DNA from: Ruminococcus flavefaciens
Lineage (GTDB): Bacteria; Bacillota; Clostridia; Oscillospirales; Ruminococcaceae
NCBI GenBank assembly: GCA_002310115.1
Contig: DBYI01000092.1
Location: 1 to 5,000, forward strand
DNA length: 5,000 nt
Direction of reading: 5' to 3'
The notes beneath the pieces were generated by a model. The model was not told the origin of the DNA and did no database searches. It saw nothing but the letters and a program-made list of their open reading frames with translations. The position numbers and the translations under genes were made by a program. This document shows, piece by piece, positions 1 to 3,973 of this stretch; positions within the stretch are counted from its first letter, which is position 1, and the number at the start of each line of letters is the position of its first letter.

Positions 1-8
1 TCTCCTCT
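1..8 (-). promoter_or_regulatory. Ribosome binding site of a leftward gene outside the window
   Basis: Read on the minus strand, the left edge gives AGAGGAGA, a good Shine-Dalgarno sequence. It lies downstream of the promoter at 49-78, about 35 nt after the expected transcription start. The start codon should lie just beyond the left edge. Nothing of the protein is visible, so its function cannot be stated. Confidence 0.55.
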
Positions 9-25
9 GTAAATTCCGATTTATC

Positions 26-44
26 ATAGTAACCTGCTTACTAT
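26..44. promoter_or_regulatory. Perfect palindrome at the transcription start (possible operator)
   Basis: ATAGTAA-CCTGC-TTACTAT has two perfect 7-bp arms around a 5-nt centre. It starts 4 bp downstream of the -10 box (49-54), so it covers the expected start site of the leftward transcript. That position suits a repressor operator or a 5'-terminal RNA hairpin. Copy 2 of the module keeps only one arm (TTACTAT, 1162-1168) and copy 3 lacks the segment, so the site is specific to the gene off the left edge. Confidence 0.45.
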
Positions 45-48
45 CCAT

Positions 49-78
49 ATTATACACTGCACTGTCGCTAAAAGTCAA
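49..78 (-). promoter_or_regulatory. Sigma-A-type promoter of the gene off the left edge
   Basis: On the minus strand TTGACT (73-78) and TATAAT (49-54) are separated by 18 bp. The -10 is a perfect consensus and the -35 differs at one base. The promoter reads out of the window to the left, toward the ribosome binding site at 1-8. Confidence 0.8.
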
Positions 79-99
79 GAAAACATATCTGAACGAAGA

Positions 100-117
100 A
101 GTCCCCCCGCGGGGACT
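100..117 (-). terminator. GC-rich hairpin, probable terminator of the hydrolase gene
   Basis: AGTCCCC-CCGC-GGGGACT forms a 7-bp stem with a 4-nt loop. It lies about 100 nt downstream of the hydrolase stop codon and just upstream of the next promoter. The downstream T tract is poor on both strands (TTCTTCGTTC on the minus strand), so termination is inferred from position and from its repetition at 1223-1242. Confidence 0.55.
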
Positions 118-219
118 CTCATTGTCATTTTCATAAGCTTTAATCTATCATGTTACTAAGCTAATCAGATTATATCTGCCCACGCCTCTAAATGTCAAAA
201 ACTGTATGATCTGGAACTA

Positions 220-1062
220 TTAACAATTCTTCCGTACTATAATATCTATAAATGAAATGATTTTTTTACTCATCTTTTCACTTTCAAAATAATGGATATA
301 ATGACCGCAATCAAGGCATACCATCTCTGCATTCGTCTTTTCTGCAAATTCATTTACAGCCTCAATCCAACCTGAAGATACTTGTTTGCCGTTAGAAACG
401 AAAAGTAATATATGGCAAGAAATACAATCACCCTTTTCAACGGTCTTTACATTATCCAATAAAGCAAAGGCCTCATTTAATATACAATTATTCATTGCGT
501 TTCTTTTCCACAACAAGGTCTGTTGCTTTATATCCTCTTTGCATAGTCCTCGTTTGTTCCTGGGAAGAAAATTCAAAAAACCGATTTTTTTGAGCTTTTG
601 TAATTTTTTGATTGTTTGAATTCTCTTGTCAAGCTCACCTTCAGCCCACTCCGAGTATGTCTTGGGTACAGCCATATCAATTCCGATAAGTGCAGTAATT
701 TCTTCAGGATAAAGCTGTATCCATCTTATTGCTTCTAGCCCTGACATAGAATGAGGCAGCAATATAAATGGTCCTCTCTCTCCTATCTGCTTCAGAGCTT
801 CTCTCTGATAATTTACTACTGAATCAATATCCGTAGGTCCTTCATAGATGTCCGAATATCCGTATCCAAACTTTTCAATTACTATAACCCTGAATCTATC
901 TATCAGCTTGCTGTATAAAATCTTGAAATCATAAGCAGGTGCAGCAGTTCCTGAAGCAGATAAAAAAACAAGCTTGGGACTGCTCTCGTCTCCTGCTCTG
1001 AAAATATGGATCTTATGCCCTGATACTTCAGCGAACACTCCGTTAGGAATTAATGAAGCCAT
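220..1062 (-). CDS. Alpha/beta hydrolase fold protein
   Basis: This 280-residue protein has the length and layout of a single-domain alpha/beta hydrolase with a lid. An N-terminal beta hairpin (residues 9-23) leads to the oxyanion-hole strand LVFLSASGT (31-39). The nucleophile elbow is PHSMSG (103-108) with Ser105 as probable nucleophile. A helical lid spans about 134-205. The catalytic His is probably His254 in DCGHYIHY. The elbow departs from the usual GxSxG, having Pro before His-Ser and Ser where the first of two glycines is common. After strand 7 (ILLFVSNG, 218-225) there is Asn224 and no acid, so Asp129 after strand 6 may complete the triad. No signal peptide is seen, so it is probably cytoplasmic. 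The ATG at 1062 is preceded by TGAGG with 8-nt spacing. The gene is monocistronic. The substrate cannot be told; ester, lactone or amide hydrolysis is possible. Confidence 0.88.
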   Translation of the reverse strand: MASLIPNGVFAEVSGHKIHIFRAGDESSPKLVFLSASGTAAPAYDFKILYSKLIDRFRVIVIEKFGYGYSDIYEGPTDIDSVVNYQREALKQIGERGPFILLPHSMSGLEAIRWIQLYPEEITALIGIDMAVPKTYSEWAEGELDKRIQTIKKLQKLKKIGFLNFLPRNKRGLCKEDIKQQTLLWKRNAMNNCILNEAFALLDNVKTVEKGDCISCHILLFVSNGKQVSSGWIEAVNEFAEKTNAEMVCLDCGHYIHYFESEKMSKKIISFIDIIVRKNC

Positions 1063-1095
1063 TATTCATACCTCACAAATACATTTATATTTTCC

Positions 1096-1124
1096 ATTAT
1101 AATCTACATATAATTCAATTTCAA
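1096..1124 (-). promoter_or_regulatory. Possible second, proximal promoter of the hydrolase gene
   Basis: On the minus strand TTGAAA (1119-1124) and TATAAT (1096-1101) are 17 bp apart, about 34 bp from the hydrolase start codon. It lies downstream of the repeated-module promoter. The surrounding DNA is very AT-rich, so a chance match is more likely here than for the distal promoter. Confidence 0.45.
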
Positions 1125-1172
1125 TTAGCTAGACAAAGTCCGATTTATCGAATCAATCTGTTTACTATCCAT

Positions 1173-1202
1173 ATTATACACTGTGCTATCGACAAAAGTC
1201 AA
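1173..1202 (-). promoter_or_regulatory. Sigma-A-type promoter of the hydrolase gene
   Basis: On the minus strand TTGACT (1197-1202) and TATAAT (1173-1178) are 18 bp apart. Transcription would begin near 1166 and give a leader of about 100 nt that contains the ATAAATCGGA box shared with the other two module copies. Confidence 0.8.
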
Positions 1203-1222
1203 GAATACATATATGAACATAG

Positions 1223-1242
1223 AAGCCCCCTCGCGGGGGCTT
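1223..1242 (-). terminator. GC-rich hairpin, terminator of the GNAT gene
   Basis: AAGCCCCC-TCGC-GGGGGCTT makes an 8-bp stem with a 4-nt loop, about 55 nt after the GNAT stop codon. On the minus strand it is followed by CTATGTTC, which is not a strong T tract. On the plus strand TTTCTGT follows, so it may act in both directions. Confidence 0.65.
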
Positions 1243-1297
1243 TCTGTATCATTTTCATTAGTTTTGGTTTTATCATGGTGCTCAGCAAAATCAGAAT

Positions 1298-1753
1298 TTA
1301 GCGATTTAAGTAAAAATTCACAACTTCTACACTTCCATCCATGACTTTATTTGCAACACTAAAACCGCATTTTTTCGTATAAAATTTTATGTTCTGTTCT
1401 TTGTCAGCGGGTGTAACCAAAGTAATCTGTTTCCAATCAAGACAAACAGAACACATATATTGAAATGCCTGTGTGCCTATTCCTTTTCCTTGATATGGCG
1501 GTATAACACATAAACAGCCAAGATAATACTGTCCGTTTTCTTTTTTATCAAAAGAAATCACGCCAACAGGAATTTCATCACTCAGTATAATATATTTGGT
1601 ATATTTTTTGATGGATAATTCCATTTCCTCTTTCGTTTTTCCATAGGCGGGACATTCTCCATACCGAACATAGTCGTCATAAAATGAAGAATTGTATATT
1701 TCAATCAGCAAATTTGCATCGCCATTAACGGCTTTTCTATATGATAATTTCAT
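1298..1753 (-). CDS. GNAT-family N-acetyltransferase
   Basis: This 151-residue protein is a typical stand-alone GNAT domain, which moves an acetyl group from acetyl-CoA to an amine. The N-terminal strand MKLSYRKAVNGDA is the usual start of the fold. The central strand YYLGCLCVIPPY (76-87) runs into the acetyl-CoA pyrophosphate loop Q88-G-K-G-I-G93, the classic Q/RxxGxG/A motif A. Motif B follows at NIKFYTKKCGF (121-131), with Tyr125 in the position of the usual general-acid tyrosine. The ATG at 1753 is preceded by GAAGG with 9-nt spacing. It is cytoplasmic and monocistronic, with its own promoter (1793-1821) and terminator (1223-1242). Substrate specificity cannot be read from sequence; small-molecule detoxification and protein acetylation are both possible. 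Confidence 0.92.
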   Translation of the reverse strand: MKLSYRKAVNGDANLLIEIYNSSFYDDYVRYGECPAYGKTKEEMELSIKKYTKYIILSDEIPVGVISFDKKENGQYYLGCLCVIPPYQGKGIGTQAFQYMCSVCLDWKQITLVTPADKEQNIKFYTKKCGFSVANKVMDGSVEVVNFYLNR

Positions 1754-1770
1754 TTCTTTTTACCTTCAAA

Positions 1771-1880
1771 ATTCCGATTTATGTTAGTTGCAATTATACC
1801 ACAGATAGGAGAAAAAGTCAATCGTACTGACTGTATAGTTCATAATTGATCGTCATCTTTCATAGCTTTGCACCATCATA
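1771..1880 (-). repeat. Intergenic module, copy 3 (degenerate)
   Basis: The ATTCCGATTTAT box (1771-1782) and the -10/-35 pair match copies 1 and 2, but the box-to-promoter distance is 10 bp instead of 24. The tail at about 1851-1880 (CGTCATCTTTCATAGC...ATCAT) resembles the TGTCATTTTCATAAGC...ATCAT tail of copy 1. The GC-rich hairpin between them is absent. This is a shortened, diverged copy ahead of the GNAT gene. Confidence 0.55.
1793..1821 (-). promoter_or_regulatory. Sigma-A-type promoter of the GNAT gene
   Basis: On the minus strand TTGACT (1816-1821) and TATAAT (1793-1798) are separated by the ideal 17 bp. The transcript would start near 1786 and reach the GNAT ATG after about 33 nt, passing the shared leader box and the GAAGG ribosome binding site. 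Confidence 0.85.
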
Positions 1881-2013
1881 ACGGAAATATAACGGAAACG
1901 GAGCTTATATCAAGCTCCGTTCAACTTTCTTTTTTGCATGCAATATAGTCGCTTAATGTCATAGATTCTTGTAGCAATATCGTCTTAAACTGCTATTCTA
2001 AGCCATAAAGCAA
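1822..2013. other. Non-coding stretch between the GNAT promoter and the tRNA terminator
   Basis: No gene of credible length is seen on either strand. The part nearest the promoter holds the diverged tail of module copy 3, then ATAACGGAAAT-ATAACGGAAAC, a short tandem-like repeat (about 1879-1899), then the hairpin at 1897-1921. On the minus strand a 23-codon open stretch (1924-1992) between in-frame TAG and TGA codons ends at that hairpin. It could be the tail of a decayed gene, but it is too short to assign. Confidence 0.4.
1897..1921 (+). terminator. Hairpin with T tract, possible terminator
   Basis: AACGGAGCTT-ATATC-AAGCTCCGTT is a perfect 10-bp stem with a 5-nt loop. On the plus strand it is followed by CAACTTTCTTTTTTG, a T-rich tail displaced by about 4 nt. 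No rightward gene is seen upstream of it. On the minus strand it follows directly after the 23-codon open stretch, with TTTCCGTTAT behind it, so it may instead be a leftward terminator. Confidence 0.5.
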
Positions 2014-2041
2014 AAGGACTATGTTTAGCAACATAGTCCTT
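2014..2041 (-). terminator. Native terminator of the tRNA-fMet gene
   Basis: AAGGACTATGTT-TAGC-AACATAGTCCTT is a perfect 12-bp stem with a 4-nt loop. On the minus strand it starts 6 nt after the tRNA CCA end and is followed by TTGCTTT, giving a T-rich tail. It is placed exactly as a tRNA terminator would be. Because the tRNA here has lost its 5' half, this terminator now stands apart from the functional gene. Confidence 0.8.
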
Positions 2042-2046
2042 GTTTC

Positions 2047-2093
2047 TGGTTGCGGCGGCTGGATTTGAACCAACGACCTTCGGGTTATGAGCC
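2047..2093 (-). pseudogene. 3' half of initiator tRNA-fMet (CAU); integration (att) site
   Basis: On the minus strand the sequence runs from G30-G31 of the anticodon stem through loop CTCATAA, stem CCCGA, a variable loop, the T arm GTTGG-TTCAAAT-CCAGC, acceptor strand CGCCGCA, discriminator A and CCA. Three consecutive C at positions 39-41 and A72, which in initiators faces C1 without pairing, are initiator hallmarks. The fragment closely resembles textbook bacterial tRNA-fMet 3' halves, as recalled. Upstream of nucleotide 30 the match stops: TTTGG replaces the expected TCGGG, and no D arm or 5' acceptor strand follows. This is the displaced 3' part left when a tyrosine recombinase inserts an element into a tRNA gene. 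The intact gene should lie at the other end of the element. Confidence 0.88.
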
Positions 2094-2145
2094 AAATACT
2101 TTATTCATTTGTTTAATCTTTTCTCTACCTATTTTTCCTAATAAA

Positions 2146-2154
2146 TGGTATAAT
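2146..2154 (+). promoter_or_regulatory. int: Extended -10 promoter of the integrase gene
   Basis: TGGTATAAT is a perfect TGn extended -10. No good -35 is found 16-18 bp upstream, which is common for extended -10 promoters. The transcript would begin near 2161 and place the AGGAGG ribosome binding site only about 12 nt from its 5' end. Confidence 0.65.
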
Positions 2155-2157
2155 TTA

Positions 2158-2166
2158 ATTATATCA
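2158..2166 (-). promoter_or_regulatory. Mirror-image extended -10 facing the att site
   Basis: Because of the palindrome, the minus strand also carries a perfect extended -10, TGATATAAT. A transcript from it would start near 2151, run through the tRNA-fMet 3' half and stop at the hairpin at 2014-2041, about 130 nt in all. No clear -35 is seen. It may be only a by-product of operator symmetry. Confidence 0.35.
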
Positions 2167-2186
2167 TTTATTAGGAGGAATACAAA

Positions 2187-3164
2187 ATGGAAAAAAAGAT
2201 AACATTGAATGATTGGCTAAAGAAATGGTTTTCACTCTATTCTAAGCCAAACGTCAAACATTCAACAGCTGTAAGCTATGAATGTTATATCCGTAAGCAC
2301 ATTATACCTGAAATAGGGAACGTGTATATGGATAATATCGACCTTGATACGCTTCAAAACTTTTTTAATACAAAAAGTCAGGAGCTATCTCCCAAAAGCG
2401 TTTCAAACATCAGAATGATGATGCACGCAGCTTTTAAAATTGCAAACTTGAACGATATAGTAAGTAAGAACTATATAGAATATGTTACTATACCCAAAGT
2501 TACAAGAAAAGAAATGAGAGTATTCTCAAGAGTAGAACAATCAAAATTAATGATAACGATAGCTAATACCGATGAGCCTTTTGCTTTCGGTATTTTTTTA
2601 TGTCTCACAACAGGGATAAGAATTGGAGAAGCTTGTGCTTTAACTTGGAATGATATTGATTTTATCAATAACAAGCTGAAAATCAGACGAACCTTACAGC
2701 GTTTAATGACACTTGAAAGTAACAGCTCAGGTGGTTCAAAAACCCAAATATACATAGGTACGCCTAAGAGTGCTGCTTCAATAAGGGATATTCCATTAAG
2801 TGACGATATAATAACAGCTTTTAATAAGCACAAAGAGAATATGATTAGGCAATTTGGCAGCAATATTATCTCACCTAATGAATATATCATAACTCATAAA
2901 ACAGGTTCGCCTTGTGAGCCTAAAACGCTTCAAGAGTATTTTAAAAAGGTTGTAGCGCATTCAGGAATACCTAAAGCCAATTTTCATGCTCTACGCCATA
3001 CATTTGCCACAAGAGCTTTAGAAGCCGGTGTAGATTTCAAGACACTGAGCGTTATACTCGGTCATTCAGATATTAGTGTTACAATGAACCGTTATGCTCA
3101 TGTACTTGAAGATACACGGAGAAAAGCAATGGACAACATAACATCGGTTATTCTTTCTCTATAA
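2187..3164 (+). CDS. int: Tyrosine recombinase, site-specific integrase
   Basis: This 325-residue protein has the full layout of a phage/ICE-type integrase. The N-terminal SAM-like core-binding domain spans about 5-95 (TLNDWLKKWFSLYSKPNVKHSTAVSYECYI onward). The catalytic domain spans about 113-315. All catalytic residues are visible: Arg145 in TGIRIGEA, Lys194 in GTPKS, His267 and Arg270 in FHALRHTFAT, His293 in LGHSD, and nucleophile Tyr303 in MNRYAHV. It should therefore be active and cut and rejoin DNA at the tRNA att site through a 3'-phosphotyrosine. No separate N-terminal arm-binding domain is obvious. The ATG at 2187 has AGGAGG with 8-nt spacing. It reads away from the att site into the element. 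No excisionase gene is found beside it. The protein belongs to the XerC/D-like integrase family, but its adjacent tRNA att fragment argues for an element integrase and not a host Xer. Confidence 0.96.
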   Translation: MEKKITLNDWLKKWFSLYSKPNVKHSTAVSYECYIRKHIIPEIGNVYMDNIDLDTLQNFFNTKSQELSPKSVSNIRMMMHAAFKIANLNDIVSKNYIEYVTIPKVTRKEMRVFSRVEQSKLMITIANTDEPFAFGIFLCLTTGIRIGEACALTWNDIDFINNKLKIRRTLQRLMTLESNSSGGSKTQIYIGTPKSAASIRDIPLSDDIITAFNKHKENMIRQFGSNIISPNEYIITHKTGSPCEPKTLQEYFKKVVAHSGIPKANFHALRHTFATRALEAGVDFKTLSVILGHSDISVTMNRYAHVLEDTRRKAMDNITSVILSL

Positions 3165-3177
3165 GAGAAATTATAAC

Positions 3178-3292
3178 ATCACGGTGGTGGTTGCAAACAC
3201 AATAGGGCAGTTGAGCCTTCTCTGCCCTGTACCGTGATTATATAAGTAAAAGAAGGTAAAATTAAACGCACAAAAGTGCAGAAAGAAGGCTC
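3178..3292 (+). promoter_or_regulatory. Structured leader of parA able to hide its ribosome binding site
   Basis: An outer stem ATCACGGT/ACCGTGAT (3178-3185/3231-3238) closes a region holding a small GTG/CAC hairpin (3187-3200) and a strong AGGGCAG/CTGCCCT hairpin (3204-3210/3222-3228). The 11-nt loop of the latter contains GAGCCTTCT (3213-3221), perfectly complementary over 9 nt to AGAAGGCTC (3284-3292), which includes the parA Shine-Dalgarno sequence. Pairing would form a pseudoknot and block parA translation. A further small hairpin, GCAC-AAAA-GTGC (3268-3279), sits in front of the ribosome binding site. No convincing promoter is seen after the integrase gene, so parA may be read from the integrase promoter with this leader in the message. 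A DNA-level role for the inverted repeats is the alternative. Confidence 0.55.
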
Positions 3293-3295
3293 GTT

Positions 3296-3973
3296 ATGAA
3301 CACAACACGAAAAATAGGCATTTACAACAACAAAGGCGGCGTAGCAAAGACAACATCAGTTATCAATTTGGCTTATGCTTTCGCCAAAAAGGGCAAGCGT
3401 ATCCTTGTAGTTGATTGTGATTATCAAGAGAATTGCTTTTCATTTTTCTTTTCAAATCAGTCAACAAAAGGTATTTTTGATACAGACTATGACGGTATAT
3501 CGCATACAACTTGGGAAAAATACACTTCCCTCGACGTTGATACAAGTATCAACGAGTTTGATTATATAATATTTGATCTCCCTCCTGCGCTTAGTGAGGA
3601 AGTGAAACAGATTATAAAGCACCTCGATGCCGTATATGTTCCGACAATGCTTGGAGAATTTGAAATACAAGGCTTGACAAAGGTTACAGACGAGATTAAT
3701 AATCAAGGAACAAAGCTCGGTGGTATCTTCGTTACAATGTATCAGGCAAAGAACGATAAAGAGCTTATCGAAGAATTTCGCAATGTTTTGAAGGAACGTC
3801 TAATGAATTCTGTAATTCCCTACTCTACTACTGTACGTGAGTCTCAGAAAGTTGGACTTCCAATCGAAGCATACTTCATAGAACGTAACGTACCTAAAAT
3901 TGGTACATCGTGGAAAATAGTTAATGCATACGAAAGTCTTGCAGCTGAAATACTCAAGGAGGTAGAAGCATGA
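3296..3973 (+). CDS. parA: ParA-family partition ATPase
   Basis: This 225-residue P-loop ATPase is of the ParA/MinD/Soj type, which forms ATP-dependent dimers on the nucleoid and moves ParB-bound DNA. The deviant Walker A motif KGGVAKTT (13-20) has the signature Lys13 as well as Lys18. Walker A' is VDCDYQEN (39-46), with Tyr where Pro is usual (DPQ). Walker B is IIFDLPP (91-97), with Asp94. The segment between A' and B is short, which makes the protein smaller than the roughly 250 residues common for Soj. No N-terminal HTH domain is present, so it is a short, type Ib-like ParA that should not repress its own promoter. The ATG at 3296 follows AGAAGG with 6-nt spacing, the site hidden by the leader fold. 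Its stop overlaps the parB start (ATGA), implying translational coupling. It may support transfer or maintenance of the excised circle. Confidence 0.94.
   Translation: MNTTRKIGIYNNKGGVAKTTSVINLAYAFAKKGKRILVVDCDYQENCFSFFFSNQSTKGIFDTDYDGISHTTWEKYTSLDVDTSINEFDYIIFDLPPALSEEVKQIIKHLDAVYVPTMLGEFEIQGLTKVTDEINNQGTKLGGIFVTMYQAKNDKELIEEFRNVLKERLMNSVIPYSTTVRESQKVGLPIEAYFIERNVPKIGTSWKIVNAYESLAAEILKEVEA
3535..3554. promoter_or_regulatory. 20-bp palindrome inside parA, candidate parS site 1
   Basis: CGTTGATAC-AA-GTATCAACG has perfect 9-bp arms around a 2-bp centre. The same 20 bp occurs with one change at 4638-4657 inside parB, and both copies are followed by AG. It does not resemble the widespread TGTTTCACGTGAAACA parS of chromosomal Spo0J/ParB. 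Binding by the ParB encoded here is inferred from the position and repetition of the site. Confidence 0.6.

Larger units (their letters stand above)
13..174 (-). repeat. Intergenic module, copy 1 (leader box, promoter, hairpin)
   Basis: This is the first of three related intergenic segments on the minus strand. It aligns with 1137-1295 over nearly its whole length. Shared parts, in plus-strand order, are the ATTCCGATTTAT box (13-24), an identical 22-bp run over the -10 region (38-59 here, 1162-1183 in copy 2), AAAAGTCAAGAA over the -35, a GC-rich hairpin, and a TCATTTTCAT...TATCAT...AATCAGA tail. Both the promoter and the preceding terminator are therefore duplicated as a unit. Copies 1 and 2 flank the hydrolase gene as direct repeats about 1.12 kb apart. 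Confidence 0.75.
1137..1295 (-). repeat. Intergenic module, copy 2
   Basis: This is the second copy of the terminator-promoter-leader module, between the GNAT and hydrolase genes. From the TCCGATTTAT box (1139-1148) to the -10 there are 24 bp, exactly as in copy 1. The hairpin sequence has changed but keeps its pairing (AAGCCCCC/GGGGGCTT here, AGTCCCC/GGGGACT in copy 1), so the structure looks conserved over the sequence. The tail ends directly against the GNAT stop codon. Confidence 0.75.
2137..2175. promoter_or_regulatory. 39-bp near-perfect palindrome over the integrase promoter and RBS
   Basis: Outer arms CCTAATAAATG (2137-2147) and CATTTATTAGG (2165-2175) match perfectly over 11 bp. Inner arms TATAATT (2149-2155) and AATTATA (2157-2163) match perfectly over 7 bp around a central T at 2156. 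Only the 2148/2164 pair fails. The palindrome contains the -10 box and the first bases of the Shine-Dalgarno sequence (AGGAGG, 2173-2178). As DNA it would suit a dimeric repressor or the recombinase itself. As RNA, in a transcript coming from farther left, it would hide the ribosome binding site. Confidence 0.75.

Noticed and set aside
386..619. 77-codon rightward open frame inside the hydrolase gene
   Set aside because: It is antisense to a clear hydrolase with family motifs and has low-complexity composition.
1053..1301. 82-codon rightward open frame across the gap between the two left genes
   Set aside because: It overlaps the promoters, the module and the hairpin on the other strand, has no ribosome binding site, and resembles no family.
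13..1880. CRISPR array or integron attC array explaining the repeats
   Set aside because: The units are long, spaced by genes, contain promoters, and lack short regular spacers or the paired attC core sites.
2047..2093. Functional complete tRNA gene
   Set aside because: The D arm and 5' acceptor strand are missing; AT-rich element DNA follows nucleotide 30 directly.
2084..2113. Seven-codon leftward frame (MNKVFGS) ending in the tRNA anticodon loop
   Set aside because: It is very short with only a weak ribosome binding site; probably chance in AT-rich DNA.
2471..2890. 139-codon leftward open frame inside the integrase gene
   Set aside because: It is antisense to the integrase catalytic domain, whose residues are all intact, and has no ribosome binding site or recognisable motif.
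3154..3170. TTTCTCT-ATA-AGAGAAA hairpin at the integrase stop codon as terminator
   Set aside because: The stem is short with a 3-nt loop and no T tract follows. It is unlikely to stop transcription, which would allow read-through to parA.
3239..3250. TATATAAG as the -10 of a dedicated parA promoter
   Set aside because: No -35 is found at 16-18 bp and the match is weak in AT-rich DNA; it cannot be excluded without start-site mapping.
3251..3256. AGAAGG as a second ribosome binding site in the parA leader
   Set aside because: No start codon lies at a usable distance. It could compete for pairing with the loop at 3216-3221, but only over 6 nt.
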